Positions 11,903 through 23,667 of a stretch of 64,000 nt of DNA are shown piece by piece (position 1 is the first letter of the stretch; every line of letters begins with the position of its first letter). The notes under the pieces are model-generated. The model was given only the letters and a program-made list of their open reading frames with translations, was not told the DNA's origin and did not search any database. This DNA is from Tetrapyrgos nigripes (taxonomy: Eukaryota > Basidiomycota > Agaricomycetes > Agaricales > Campanellaceae). The DNA lies in contig JAACJM010000198.1 of assembly GCA_013368315.1 (NCBI GenBank), positions 1-64,000 of the forward strand. The letters run 5' to 3'. The position numbers and the translations under genes are program-made.

Positions 11903-12024
11903 GACTCGGTGCCTTGCTCGTCGTTTGCTTGTGTTTTCCGTTTGTTTCCCCTGACCCAAGCTCTATCTCAGACTCGGTGCCTTGCTCGTTGTTTTGCTTG
12001 TTTTCCATTTGTTTCCCCTGACCC
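11903..12024 (+). repeat. Imperfect direct repeat, about 54 nt x 2
   Basis: Copy 1 (11903-11957) and copy 2 (11971-12024) both run from GACTCGGTGCCTTGCTCGT through TTTGTTTCCCCTGACCC with a few substitutions and small indels. They lie just 3' of the membrane-protein gene, probably in its 3' UTR or the spacer. Confidence 0.8.
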
Positions 12025-12984
12025 TGTTCCTAGGACCTAGGCTTGTTCTATCTCCTCTAATGCATACATGCTGGCAAGGTGTATGTATCATCAAAGTGTC
12101 GCAGTGGATGTACATGATCATGATCACACCGCCTTCAAACCGCCTTATTGTATATGTACCCTACCTTCTTGATGTCGCTGTAACTTCGACGTTTCTTTTC
12201 GAACTTTGTGTGCTTTTGTCACGAGCTTAACTTTATTATTCTTACGATTACGGATTACCCTTGGACTACCCTACCGCTATACATATACGATGTCCACAGC
12301 GGTGTCTTCTCGCGATGTCACGTCTTGTTCGCGGGAAGGGTCCGGCTCGGAAGTCTTCTTTTCTGTAATGATTGTACGATATGTATCTGACAGCTAGACG
12401 AAGATAACTTATGTATCTTATGTTATTTTGATTCGCCACAGTGCATGTGGATATTTGTTTTCGTTTTCGAAGCTGGGCTGATACCTGGGCCAACCTTGCC
12501 TGAATCCGCTTTGCTCTTTGTACATGTGAAGGTTTCACAGTGGAATTTCAATTTGAGATCCGAGCAACTCTCCGAGATAGAAGGACTTATTTTCGAGCGC
12601 CATCATGATTAGCAGCATGTGGCTCCTAGGTGTTTAATTAACGGATGTCTTGAGACGATGATGAAGGCTCTCAGACTACGAAAGGTATGCGAATAGCTGA
12701 TCCATGAGTATCTCGGTACCGGTATCTTTTACTCTAAGTTCCACGGTCGTGATTGAGTGGGTAAGTTTCTGCGCATGGCGATAGGGTACACAAGTAGAAT
12801 AATATATATATTAACGAAGACGTAGTGTAAGTGTAATACCAAGAAAGCGAGCAAGACCTAAGCTACACAGGAAGTCATAAGTAGGACATTAAGGCTACAG
12901 AGGGTACGCAATCGTAATAAGGCATAAGGAAGAATTATTTTGTGTCGACACGACAAGCCACGAGTGACTATGAAAAGCCCTAAT
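12025..12984. other. Intergenic, no gene supported
   Basis: AT-rich spacer between convergent genes. Only short unsupported open frames are present. Confidence 0.4.
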
Positions 12985-13555
12985 CTACCAACAGTCGACA
13001 TTAAAGTTCGCCCCAGGAGCAGTGGTAGAGCTCTTCAAAGACACTATCCAAGAAACAAAGGCCACCAGGATGTTCCCAGTAGTTTTAGATGGTCCATTTC
13101 GGACATAACAGCGAGAGTGAGCAGAGAAACGAGCAAGAACTTTCACGTTGCTGAAGGTCAAAGTCGAGATTTGAGTAGGTACTGTTTCCATCAGGAGCGC
13201 AGTACACGGCGATGGAGGCACCGTAGTGGACTTGGCATCTACCTGTAGGGTCGCGCTGGGTGAACGGGCGAGCCGACAAAAATTGGAGAGAGGTGAAAAG
13301 ACTGACCAGTATACCCATCGTCGTTCCAGTGATCACAGGCAATCAGGGAATTCTCGAATTTACGATCAATGTATGCTGTATCGGACATGAACACACAATG
13401 GGTTCCGTTCACGCCCGAGCAGCTGCAATGGGTTAGAAGGTTATAGTAATAGACAGTGATGACACTTACTCAACGTGGCCCTCTAAGACAGAGGAAGCCT
13501 CTGCAATGGCGGAGAAGAGTGAAAGAGTGGTACCAGCGACTTGAAAGAACTTCAT
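12985..13555 (-). CDS. Small secreted cysteine-containing protein
   Basis: Starts MKFFQVAGTTLSLFSAIAEA, a clear signal peptide. After an intron (about 13412-13468, gtaagt to gcag) comes CSGVNGTHCVFMSDTAYIDR and SLIACDHWNDDGYTG; a second intron (gtcagt to ctacag, about 13245-13308) leads to RCQVHYGASIAVYCAPDGN. Four or more cysteines in about 130 residues suggest an extracellular disulfide-bonded protein. The 3' end is ambiguous. Reading straight on ends at a TAA near 13089 (LLCPKWTI), whereas a third intron (gtgaaa to gatag) would give an end at 12985-12987 with the tail NFNVDCW. No known family was recognised. Size and secretion are compatible with a small secreted or effector-type protein, but function is unknown. 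Confidence 0.65.
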
Positions 13556-14937
13556 CTCTTGGTTTGATCGGTCTGGCAGAGAGTTCAAGAGTCCCGGTTG
13601 GTCGGTCGGGGTAGATTTTGTGAGGCAAACAGACTGCGTTTTGCTGCATTCATTCTTGAGACCTTTATACATCGTTCAGACTTCGAAACGCAAAACTTGC
13701 ACTCGCGTAGTATTCGTCTTGATCTGGCAGCGACCGACGACCGCAAGACGACCGTTTCCAAGTAAGAAGACCTCTTTGGGACGAAATGAAGTAAATCTTG
13801 CGAACTCAGACCCAGGACCCAGTCGTCGTGACAATGATACTCGTTTCATATCTTCGCTGCTGAGCGACGAGGAAACAAAGATGGAAATAACAAATAGGAA
13901 CACAGCGCGAGGGCGGGCGGCCGATTCTGCCGCCAATCTGCCGCCTTTCTCTCGAACCGTCTCCTCTTGGGCCCAACTTGCCTGAAACTCTTATTATGTG
14001 TACTCTCATGCACTCGGAATCTGAACTTCTCTCTGATACCTCGTCTTCTCGCTTCCGTTAATTTACGCTGCCAAAAAAAAAACTAGGATGGGGTTTTCTG
14101 CCCAAATCTGACTCAGTGAATGAGACTGGAATACGTTGAGTGTCGTTTGCCCGGGCTTCCATTCCTTTACTCTGACTTTGACACATCTGCTCACTATCAG
14201 CTGGCCTGGTCAATGTATTTCATCTATAATATGCATATGCTTCTCTTCTCAGAACAAACGTGTCATCCATTATTGACGTGAAAGTTTTCTTCAATGTCGA
14301 GAAGAACAAACACCTTGGATCTATTCCATCATGGATCAATCATTCGGACTGTCTAAACAAGTTTGCGAGAGGTCCGGGCTTGCGTTGAACACTGGGAATC
14401 CGCAGTTGGTATGTGGATTGTTATCTGTCACTTTGTTCAAGTTGCGTGGAACTTCCTCATTACCGTCGCGGCAAGAATTACAGCAAGTATAAGCAACCCA
14501 AAAGGCAAAGAAACCTGTCAATGCCATGTATCTCGGATAATAGATGGCAGTATTGATCGGATTTCCTGGGACGAACACTCTTGAACCATCCTTTTATCCT
14601 GATGATGTGCCATGTCGGAGTATCGGAGCCCCTCCTAAGACCGTGAATCCCGTCCACTTGACTAATCCTTGGTGAGCGTCCATCCCAAGATGTGGATAGA
14701 AAACCCTAGCGTCTGGCGTCTATCGGCGTCTGTCCTAGGAAAGATGGGATCAGGACTTCTTTTAGTCTACCGAAGCTCTCGCATGGCTAATATTACTGAA
14801 TCGCCGGATTAGCCCCATCTTTCACGGCCTAGCCTCTCGAGAGCTTCAGGAGTTCTAACTCCTACCACCACCCCCGAAGTCGAGGGAGCAAAGCAAATTG
14901 ATACCTTCACTATCCTTTTCCTCTGGTTAATTTTGCG
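13556..14937. other. Intergenic, no gene supported
   Basis: Divergent spacer between the secreted-protein gene (-) and the membrane-protein gene (+), so it should hold both promoters. Open frames of 60-120 codons occur on both strands without domain or splice support. Confidence 0.4.
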
Positions 14938-16573
14938 ATGGTCTTGTACTTTTCCCCGCTGTTCCTATCTCTATCGTCGTTATCGGGCGTTGTTTCTTTC
15001 CCTAGCAAACGCTCCAGTACATCCGATGCGAAGTGCCTTGCAGACGCGACGTATGCCTGGACAACGAATGCAGAAAAGCAATCCCCTTGTCTTTTGGCCG
15101 CGACAGTTATAGCACCCTGCAGTGCTGGTGGGAGTAAGCAGTCCTTATGGTTTGGGAGTACTCTTTCGTTCATGTAGCGTTCTTTTTCAGCCTGGAATGT
15201 ACCTCCCTTGAACGAGGGATATTCCTACAATCATCCTAGCGTCAGTAATGGTTCTGTAACCTCCTGTTATTGGTATATCTCCTACTCCTTTCATTGGCGG
15301 TGTGTTGAAAAAATTCCAGCTCATGGGCCGCTTACAACCTCCTGAACGCTTGCACGGTGTGCCAGGGACAAGAGGAATCCGTCACAACGTATGGCTGACA
15401 CTGGGCGGTCACTTTGCATTGTAGTCCGCTAATTGCTCACTTTCTGCAGCTGGCTTTCTTTTACACAAGAGTGCGGGTCTTTGGCGTCCACCGACACGTA
15501 TGTTTCTTGATCATTCAGTGCTAGGTTGTTTCCTGAACCTTCTCCAGATACTATCCTGCCGACATTTCCGTGAAGGTTGATGCTATGTTGCCTTACTATG
15601 CTATTCAAAATCGTGAGTGTTCTCTTTTCCTGGTATGATATATCATTGGCTTACTGTTTTCTAGCTCTGTCCTGGACAGGCTCCAAATTTAACTCAAGTC
15701 AGGCCATAACCAAATCTCAAGGTCTGGCATGTTGTTCATTCATATTTACTGTCCTGACTCTTTTTGTCTCCAGGCCACTCAGATATCGATATCGCGGCTG
15801 TCAATGCTGCTTCAACGGCATCCTCCTCAATATCAACCACCGCAACAATCTCTCCCTCAGCTGCATCACCAACCGTAACTGTGTCAAAGGACTCGGGGCA
15901 GGTATCCATCGGGGCTATAGCAGGAGGCACAGTCGTCGGCTTCGTGATTGTTCTCCTCAGTGCGGTGATAGGAATATGGTTCCTGCGTAGCCGTCAGCGT
16001 GCAAAGAAGTCGGGAGTCGAAGAAGATACCTCAAGGCTGCTGAATCCCGGGGTCGAACCCTTCCCTTGGTCACCTCCACCCTCCGGACCTGGTAGAGTTA
16101 AATCCCCATCAAACTCCATGGCTGAGGTGCAGAGTCAGAGTCACAGTGAACGCAGTTCGAGGTCGTCCACGCTGACGATGAATGCTATCGACTTTGCTGG
16201 CAACGTGGATCATTCGTTGACACTGACAGATGGGTTCGACGTCGATCAGGCAATAAATCCACCACCCTATACACAGACTCCTCCGATGACTCCAGTCGCG
16301 CCGGTACCTTCGTCGCATTATATGAGAGAACATTATGGGCATGGGCCTCGTTCTCCACGGGGAGATATGCATCACATTTCACCATGGAGCTCGTTTGGAA
16401 GTAATGGAGGAAACGCTACCGCCATGGTTGATGTTATAAGATTCGCTTCTGCTAGTCCGCCTTTGGCGCAGAGCTCTCTTGTCTCTCCAACTTCGGGACG
16501 TCAAACTCCGATTCTGTTTTATAGGAGTGGTAATGGAGAACATGGGGATATCGTTGCTCGGAGGATAGCTTGA
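14938..16573 (+). CDS. Single-pass membrane protein with Cys-rich ectodomain (paralogue of 9993)
   Basis: Begins MVLYFSPLFLSLSSLSGVVS, a good signal peptide. The ectodomain carries KCLADATYAWTTN, KQSPCLLAATVIAPCSAGG, WNVPPLNEGYSYNHPSVSN, CYCSWAAYNLLNACTVCQGQ, WLSFTQECGSLASTDTYYP and LPYYAIQN on separate short exons, matching the upstream paralogue block by block. A Ser/Thr linker leads to the transmembrane segment AGGTVVGFVIVLLSAVIGIW with a basic stop-transfer LRSRQRAKK and a Ser/Pro-rich cytoplasmic tail ending at TGA 16571-16573. The intron inside CYCSWAAYN here has a normal GT donor. Type I topology with an extracellular N-terminus is inferred. The function of the family is unknown; a surface sensor or adhesion role is speculation. 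Confidence 0.82.
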
Positions 16574-16994
16574 TATTTGGGAAGTGGATTTGATGTTTTT
16601 CGGTTGGACTTTGTCCGTGTAGACGATAGCATTTTACGTTCTATCTATGTACTATAGCATGAGCACAGGCTTCCGATGATACTTTTGCTCTCTGTAAACG
16701 CTTCTTTTACCCGACTACTTAGTCTCGAGGATGGCATTGCTCGGAACGCGCGTTGGTGGACTTTGACCAACCCGGTCGCGAAGTTCGAAAACGAACGGAT
16801 TTGGAACCGGGGCCTAGGTGCCGCCAGCACTTTGTGACATTGTCCCATCGCCTATGGAAAGCTACATCGCGCCCAAAGCAAGTGACCGGCTGGCTACGTT
16901 CAGTCGTCCACACTCAGTGAGTGAGTGAGTGCAGTCGGTGTTTTGAGTATACATTTCATAACATTCCAGCCAGGATCTGTACCAAGAAATAGAA
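16574..16994. other. Intergenic with short GTGA microsatellite
   Basis: Spacer containing a (GTGA)n tract around 16917-16931 shortly before the next start. No gene seen. Confidence 0.4.
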
Positions 16995-17647
16995 ATGGAG
17001 AACCACTGGCAGACGCATCTCCAAATTGACGGAGTTGACAAGAAGCTGGACGAGGTCCTGAAACGTGTCTTTATTGCACTTAATTCCAATTTCATACGCA
17101 ACAACCCATCGACTCTACTCTTATACTAGGAGCTGAAGACATACTTGTATACCGATTTCCTCGATTCCTACCCCTCCAGAATGGAGGATTTTGAGGAGAC
17201 GGAGAAAAAAGAGGCCTCGAGGCACCGTCAGCGTGTGCGTAAAAAGTCCCGAAATGCAGTCGGATTTCTAAAAGAGTAGTCAAAACCCCGTAGGCATTGG
17301 CAAAACATTTTGACGTTCCGTACGTTCCGTGGACCGTCGTCGTCCAGAAAGGCCGGATTTTTGCCGAGCGGCAAAATTTATTCTTTCCCGAGCTAGCTAC
17401 TCAACTCATTTCCGAACTCCCTTCGCTTCAAAAGCTCAGACGAGTACTGCCATGCCTATTGAAGTTTCCGGCTCTTGTATGTTATCAAGTGCACCTCAAA
17501 GATGTCCCACCTCTGACGTCGACTCATAGTAGATACACGCGTACGGTGGCCTCAAGACCTCAAGTGAGGACGCCAACCTCTTTCACAGACAACCGGTACT
17601 TCTTTACGGCTATGTTGGGACTGCATATACATCAACTTCATGGATAG
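16995..17647 (+). CDS. Unrecognised protein, three or four exons
   Basis: A phase-consistent model starts MENHWQTHLQIDGVDKKLDE, then joins across a 61-nt intron (gtcttt to actag) to ELKTYLYTDFLDSYPSRMED and a Lys/Glu-rich EETEKKEASRHRQR, and across a 59-nt intron (gtgcgt to cgtag) to ALAKHFDVPYVPWTVVVQKG, RIFAERQNLFFPELATQLIS. Beyond LPSLQKLRR the splice choice is unclear: the frame may stay open to 17647 or stop earlier after an intron at about 17444-17501. Charged and helical in composition, with no signal peptide or membrane segment. I do not recognise the family. The gene ends about 110 nt before the next start. Confidence 0.45.
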
Positions 17648-17758
17648 TATGCGTCCTGCTGTATTCCGTTAAAGACTTGCGCGTATCTGACCATCCGATC
17701 GAAATTTTAGACATTCAGAATATATAGACCAGGACCCCTTTCTTTCCCTTCTCCGAAC

Positions 17759-18843
17759 ATGCAATCCTTTGCTTCAGCAGAGGACTACCTTACCATTTCC
17801 GACGCCCTCAGAGGTTTCCGCCCTGCGCCTCAAGCTCAGCTGAACCCATACACAGTCAAGAACAAGGTTCCTCTCCCCAAAGGCGATTTCTCTATTCTCT
17901 TGCATCAGAGAGAACAACAAATTGGCGGTTACGTGGAGCAGGAGGTGCGAAACCCTATTGAAGTCTCAGAACACGAGTTAATGTCTTCTTATCGCTTTCA
18001 CAGGACAAGTACATCCTTCCAGTCAATGTAGACATCATATTCCGAGGCGAGAATGTCGACGTGGGCGGACCTGGGACCAAGATAGGATCTATTCGTGGAT
18101 TGGTTATTCTATTGTCGTTGATGTGCAACACCGGGTATTTGGACAGTTTCCAGTGAGTCTGCACACTTCGAGATGTCCGTGTATCCCAGCACTGATCTAT
18201 CGCAGGGAGATATGTGATGACCATTCTCAGGAATTATCGGACATGGCATCCAAGCTGTTTGATGAGAGAGGCAAGTATCAGGACGAGAGTTTGTCGGGAG
18301 CTGATGAAGGTGCGTAGGACCACATGAGTTGTATACTCTCTCTGATGATATGACACTGTAGGTGACATTCTATACATCCAAGAGGTCTATGTTGAGCCCA
18401 AATGGCGGGGTGAGTCACAACCCACCAAGTCTCATAATCATGGACTAATCTTCCTCGTTTGCTCTTTGCAGGCTATGGTATCGGATTGTTAGCCCTTCGC
18501 GGTCTTATAGACACGATGCCTTCTTTCGAAATGGACAAGGTCCTCCTAGACCCTGCTCCGATGTCTATTAGTAGTAATAATGCAGAAGAAGGCTGTTATC
18601 CAAGTCGTCCGCTTAAAGAGACCATCAACGCGTTGACAAAGCATTGGGGACTGTGAGTATTGATTTTTTCTTACCTCAAGTCCTTGGCGTTACTGATTAT
18701 TATCCCGACCTCTGCATTGGCCTATTCCCTCTTTCAGGCTTGGTTTCAAGAGAGTTTCAAAGAAGCAGGACGTAAACTATATGGAGACGTGGACCGGGCG
18801 TATCAAACCACCTATCGAAGATGTTGTCCCTCATCTTTTCTGA
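17759..18843 (+). CDS. GNAT-like acyltransferase-fold protein
   Basis: Exons join by phase into about 240 residues: MQSFASAEDYLTISDALRGF, a 61-nt intron (gtgcga to cacag) before DKYILPVNVDIIFRGENVDV, then LVILLSLMCNTGYLDSFQ, SQELSDMASKLFDERGKYQD, DILYIQEVYVEPKWR, GYGIGLLALRGLIDTMPSF and a last exon LGFKRVSKKQDVNYMETWTG ending at TGA 18841-18843. IQEVYVEPKWRGYGIGLLAL matches the beta4-alpha3 acetyl-CoA-binding motif of GNAT folds (R-G-x-G-x-G followed by a helix). The N-terminal half is fungal-specific and unrecognised. The acceptor substrate cannot be inferred. Intracellular; no targeting signal seen. Confidence 0.7.
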
Positions 18844-19970
18844 TTCGTTGATTTTATCAATGTACCCTGCTATTTTAGCATATTCTTAGTGTGGTTTTCT
18901 TCCGAAGAGCTGCCTGTCGATCGGGTTTTGGATGCTGGCGTTATTTGTGGCTTGCCCAGGAATGCAAAATAGCTCATTAGTGCGGTTTTCCCTTGTGATA
19001 GTGTCTTTCTCTTGATTACTTCCGCTGAAGGGTGCTGAAAAAAGGGGCCCTTACACTTGTTGGTCATTTCCTTCCTCAACCTCGTTTTCCTGGTCTAACA
19101 ATGCTGCGCCGACCGTTTCCCCTGGACAGGTTGAAATAGGCGATTGAGCATAGTCCTGGTGTACTCGCTGCGAGCTAACTGGTTGAATGCCCTGCTCCAG
19201 AAGCTGCTGTCGAACTGTTGATGGTCAAATGACTGCTTCAGACTGCCTGGACGAAGACTGGTCTCCAGCATGTAGAATCCTACCAGATGTTATGCGGCCG
19301 TCCAGCATGTCGAAAACAGCGTAAGCGGGAAATGGTACCTCGAAGTTTGCGACATTATCAGTTGGCGAAGATAATGGTCAACTCTAGTTAACCTAAAGTT
19401 AACAGCTCAAAGCTTGCTTTACTGGTTACTTGTGAGTCTCACTTTATATACAGCTGCCCTTACTCGGCATGTATATACCGCTAAAATATAGAACATTTAT
19501 ATCCCCCTGGCCTGTTCATCTTCCTGTCAATCAACAGTTTTGTCCATTGGAGCATGCAAGAAAGAGAAACAGCATCTAACTGGTCTGGATGTTTCTCGCT
19601 CCAACTTTCACTCAACTCATGGAACCGCTGCAGGATCGTTGCAGGTCGTTGCTTTCCTCAAGACGCTTACGAAAGCAACGGCATGCATGTCCCATAATCT
19701 GTCCCAATACCTCCCCGATATCATGATGTCGCCGCAGGCCGTCAAGGCAAATGAATGCTAAGACTAGGACAGCTTTCAAATTCAATCTTTTCGGTTTTTT
19801 GAAACACGCACGTCATCCTAGTATACTACGAGCTCTACACTGCTCTACACCCGAACCCGCTTTTATCTATGTCACGCGGGCCGTTCGAGCAGGAACATCA
19901 GATGCTGACAGTGACAGGATCTATCAGCAGCCCGAATTCAATATGCACTTGGTTTTCGCATTATGTATGT
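18844..19970. other. Intergenic, no gene supported
   Basis: Contains short open frames only and a GTTAAC palindrome pair around 19384-19402. No recognisable coding or RNA gene. Confidence 0.4.
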
Positions 19971-20118
19971 AGAAGTGGCATTTGACCGCAGTTTGTCGCA
20001 GAGTTCGGCTTTGCTTTTGACAGCTGAGGTACTTAAAAGCTAGCTGTCGGCCGTTTTAGAATTCTGCGTCTCTCATTCTTGAATATTTCTGCCCCTTTCA
20101 CTTCTAGGTTTGACACTC
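19971..20118 (+). promoter_or_regulatory. Promoter of S33 peptidase copy 1 (conserved with copy 2)
   Basis: This block aligns with the reverse complement of 56423-56590. Shared elements in the same order are GCATTTGACCGCAGTTTGT (copy 2: ACATTTGACAGCAGTTTGT), TTGCTTTTGAC and the identical ACTTAAAAGC (20031-20040), a TATA-like element about 80 nt before the ATG. Conservation of non-coding sequence supports a functional promoter or a recent duplication. Confidence 0.7.
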
Positions 20119-22473
20119 ATGACTCAACGGTTCAGTGTATCGTTACTTTTTGGCTTCGCGTCTTTGAGTGCTGTGCTTGCGCAAGAAACTTCGAGATTTG
20201 AATGGAATTCTGTGGGTATCCCGGTCAGACCATTATTACGTCTACTGACCAGACACGCTCGATAGATTGAACCAAGCACGAACATTTCTTGGGTAGACTG
20301 CTATTCGGGTTTTCAATGTGCTCGTTTCAAAGTGAGCTGTGCTTTTAAGTCTTCCAATTCCTTCCTGAGCTGACCTTATTTCCACTGGTAGGCACCTCTT
20401 GATTACTCTAATCCAGACAATGGCCAGTCTGCCGCAATTGCTGTCGTCAAATTGCCTGCCCGAGCTCCAGCGTCAGAGTATGGTGGCCCCATTTTCACAA
20501 ATCCAGGAGGCCCAGGGGGTTCCGGTGTAGAGTTCGTTTTGCAGAATGGACAGTTTGCACAAGCTGTTGTCGGACCGCAGTTTGATATCATTGGTTTTGA
20601 TCCCCGCGGTGTGTCGGTATTGAGAATCTATCATCCACGTCTTCCAATAGACTCATTTACCATACGAATTAGGCGTCAACAACACCACTCCGCCGGTGTC
20701 CATCTTCAAAACGGATGAAGAACGACTCACTTTTGCCGTCGATGAGAGGGCGGACCTGAACTCCACCCCTCAGGCATTACCCGAGTCTTGGGCAAGATAT
20801 CAGGTTTTGGGACAATTGGCTCAAAGTCGCAACAATGGGTCTCTCAACTTTATGACTACAGCTGATGTAGCACGAGACATGCTTGGAATGGCTGAAGCGA
20901 TGGGACAGGAGAAATTACAGTACTATGGGTTGTCGTACGTGGACTGACTTTCTCTGGTGGTATTTGGGATTACAAGCTTTCTCAAGTTATGGATCCTTCT
21001 TGGGTAGCGTCTTTGCTACCATGTTCCCGGTATGGCCTGTCGCTTTTGACCACTGGGTGACTCTCTGACTCTCGTTTCAATGTCGTAGGATCGCGTTGGG
21101 CGTCTTGTTATTGACGGTATCCAGGGAATCCTTTTTTCGCTCTCTTTCATCTAACCTCGTCTGTTGTACTAGGCGTTTTAGACATGGAGGCTTGGCTCAC
21201 CAGTACGTCCGTTAATCTGCGCAACACAGTACTCTGCAATAACACCGATCACAGATGATCTGGGCGGTATGGTGCAAGACACCGACAAGGACATGCAGAC
21301 TTTCTTCGACGGCTGTCACGCTGCAGGTCCCGAGGGTTGCGCATTCTACGCTTCGTCTCCTGCAGAAATCGAAGTTGCTCTCAATGATATCTATGACTCG
21401 TTGCGATCACAACCTCTCCCCATTTTCCTGGGACCAGATGCCTACGGTGTCCTTACATATGACAATTTGCGGTCCATCATTTTGATGGCTCTGTACAGGC
21501 CCCTTATATTCCCCGTGTTAGCCCAGGGATTAGCAGGACTTCGAGTTGGTGATGCGACTACCTTCGCTCAGCTCGCGTACGTCTCTCTAGCACCATATCG
21601 ACATTTTCTCCGATTCGTGGTACAGCATACTAATTCAAAACGTGTACAGAAATCTAGCAACAACCGCAGATAATGGTCCCTTTGAAGTTGCGGCTACGAT
21701 ACAGTGCGGAGATTCTGACCCTTTCAACGCTACTGCTTCCCAGTTGAGAGAGTATATGTCAAAAATCAACTCAACCTTCGCTGGGATGGGAGGAATTGTG
21801 CTTATGAATCATTGCGCGTGAGTTTCTTGAATATTCGGAGTTGCTGAGAAGAACCCCGAGCATTGTATTTCTAGGGGATGGAAGATACACCCAGAGAATC
21901 GCTTCAAAGGTACAAGTAACCGTCCTTTCTGAAGAATCCTGTACTGATCCGAAATCCCTCACAGGACCGGTGGGAGCCGCGAATACAAGTTTTCCGTTGT
22001 TGGTTATAGGAAATACCGCTGGTGCGTGCTTGGCTTGAATATCTGGAAGAGATGTTGAGAGCGTACCTCTCATGAAGACCCCATCACTCCTTTGGCTGGG
22101 TACGATGTTCTGCTGGTAGTGTTCAGGCATCTAGACTGACCGCTTCCCGAACTGTTTATCTAGTGCAAAGAAAACGAGTTCATCTTTCCCTGGTTCCGTG
22201 TTGCTCACTCAAGACTCTCCCGGGGTATGCGTCGTCGTTGTTAATCCCTGTTCTACTCACTGATAATAATATTACGTGGTGTAGCACACGTCCGTCAACA
22301 CATTCTCAACTTGTACTCAGCAACACATTGGTGCTTATTTTGTCAACGGTACACTACCAGAAGAAGGCACTGTCTGCTCACTGGACGCTCCTTTGTTCCC
22401 TACTGGTGTCAACGCTACAAATTCCACACTTGCACCTTCGTTGAATAAGCGGATTGTAATCCCATCATTCTAG
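20119..22473 (+). CDS. Secreted S33 (TAP-like) alpha/beta-hydrolase peptidase, copy 1
   Basis: Secreted serine peptidase of the alpha/beta-hydrolase family S33, related to tripeptidyl aminopeptidases that release N-terminal peptides; here presumably extracellular. The signal peptide is MTQRFSVSLLFGFASLSAVL. Motifs in order: [20 protein letters not shown], the oxyanion strand [22 protein letters not shown], and the nucleophile elbow GLSYGSFLG with the catalytic Ser, formed across an intron whose phase-2 splice joins TC to TTAT near 20985. The catalytic Asp is in [14 protein letters not shown] and the catalytic His in [13 protein letters not shown], each created by a splice. A TAP-like C-terminal region with [20 protein letters not shown] ends at TAG 22471-22473. 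Glycosylation sites NNT and NST are present. About ten introns; no disruption found. Copy 2 lies at 54042-56422 on the other strand. Confidence 0.9.
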
Positions 22474-23587
22474 TTTCTTCCAGTCTGTTACGATTCCGAC
22501 TAGGAACTTTTATGTATGATATAATTGAATATGATGTTGGTTTTGGCTACATACACAGTAGGATGTAAGGTACAGGTATTGCTTGCGAGTCTGAATTCGC
22601 CCACTTTGACCTTCCATTTTGGGTATACGCTGTTGACAATAAACGATCACTCTCTGACTCTCTCTGATCAGCACATAAACGGTGCGCCGTCCTTTTCATC
22701 CGTTCATTCAACTGACTTTTTGCAGATTAGGGTTTTCTAGTATAACTTTCTAGCAATGTGCTCCATGGACGTTAGCTCGGGGAAAGGAGGTGTTTTCATC
22801 AAATACGCAGAACATTTGCAGCATCGACCTCAAGACTCAAGCCAAGCACCGTACTAGCTTGTGAACCCCTGAGTTAGCCTAGGGGAGACTAGCACCGTAC
22901 AGTCTTTAGCGGAACCCTAATGGATTCTCGACTTTCTCGTCCCTTGTTGCTTCCAGTGTGGATCTCTTACTAATGGCATGTTGCTCTACAAGCATAAAAG
23001 CCAATCTATGCAATCCTCGTATTCTTGAGTTGGATGTCCGTTTTTTAAGGCTCGAAGGAGAGCAATTTTGTTTTAATCCCTCGGTGCGTACTCACCATCC
23101 TGCAACAGTCTCTTGCGTGCTGATTTTCGTTAATTAAGGTACAGTACGTTGACCTCCTTCAACTCATGCACGGCGACCGTCCAACATATCAAATTGATGA
23201 ACAGTCTGGAGGACTTTCTACGCAAACCTACGCTTCTCCAGGACATCATTGGCGTCGGCCTTTCTCAATCTCATTGTGTGGTCTTGCTTCCGCGTATGCT
23301 ACCTCTGGATCTTCTTCAAGGAGTATTGCAGATGCAGTTCTGTAACATAGGAGCTACAACTTCCAGAAATCGGAAGACTCTAGCAGGGTTGCTTTGCATC
23401 TGGAATATTCGTAATTCGCTCACCATTGGGAACAATTAAAGGAGGTATACGCAAGGATAAACTTCAGGAGTTGCTACCGTCTTGGCTGCACTCAGCTACA
23501 CTCAAGCTCGTTAGCGGTCCCGGTTGTTTTGAATTTATTCTATCATTTCCTATCCATGGAAGTCTCAAAGAAAAGTTTGTTCTCAAG
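22474..23587. other. Intergenic, no gene supported
   Basis: Spacer between S33 copy 1 and the lectin gene. Short open frames only. Confidence 0.4.
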
Positions 23588-23617
23588 CCCCTGTCGAATA
23601 CGCCGCGTCCTTATAAG
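23588..23617 (+). promoter_or_regulatory. CCCCT element plus TATA box of lectin 1
   Basis: CCCCT (23588-23592) lies about 20 nt upstream of TATAAG (23612-23617), which is about 51 nt before the ATG. CCCCT/AGGGG is the core of the fungal stress-response element. The same arrangement precedes the other two lectin genes in this window. Confidence 0.5.
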
Positions 23618-23667
23618 CTGGAGCATTTCGTGGATATTCTTCACTCATCCTCACTGGCAGTCTCAAG

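Noticed and set aside
19384..19402. Paired GTTAAC palindromes as a possible operator
   Set aside because: Too short and with no conserved neighbour to distinguish from chance.
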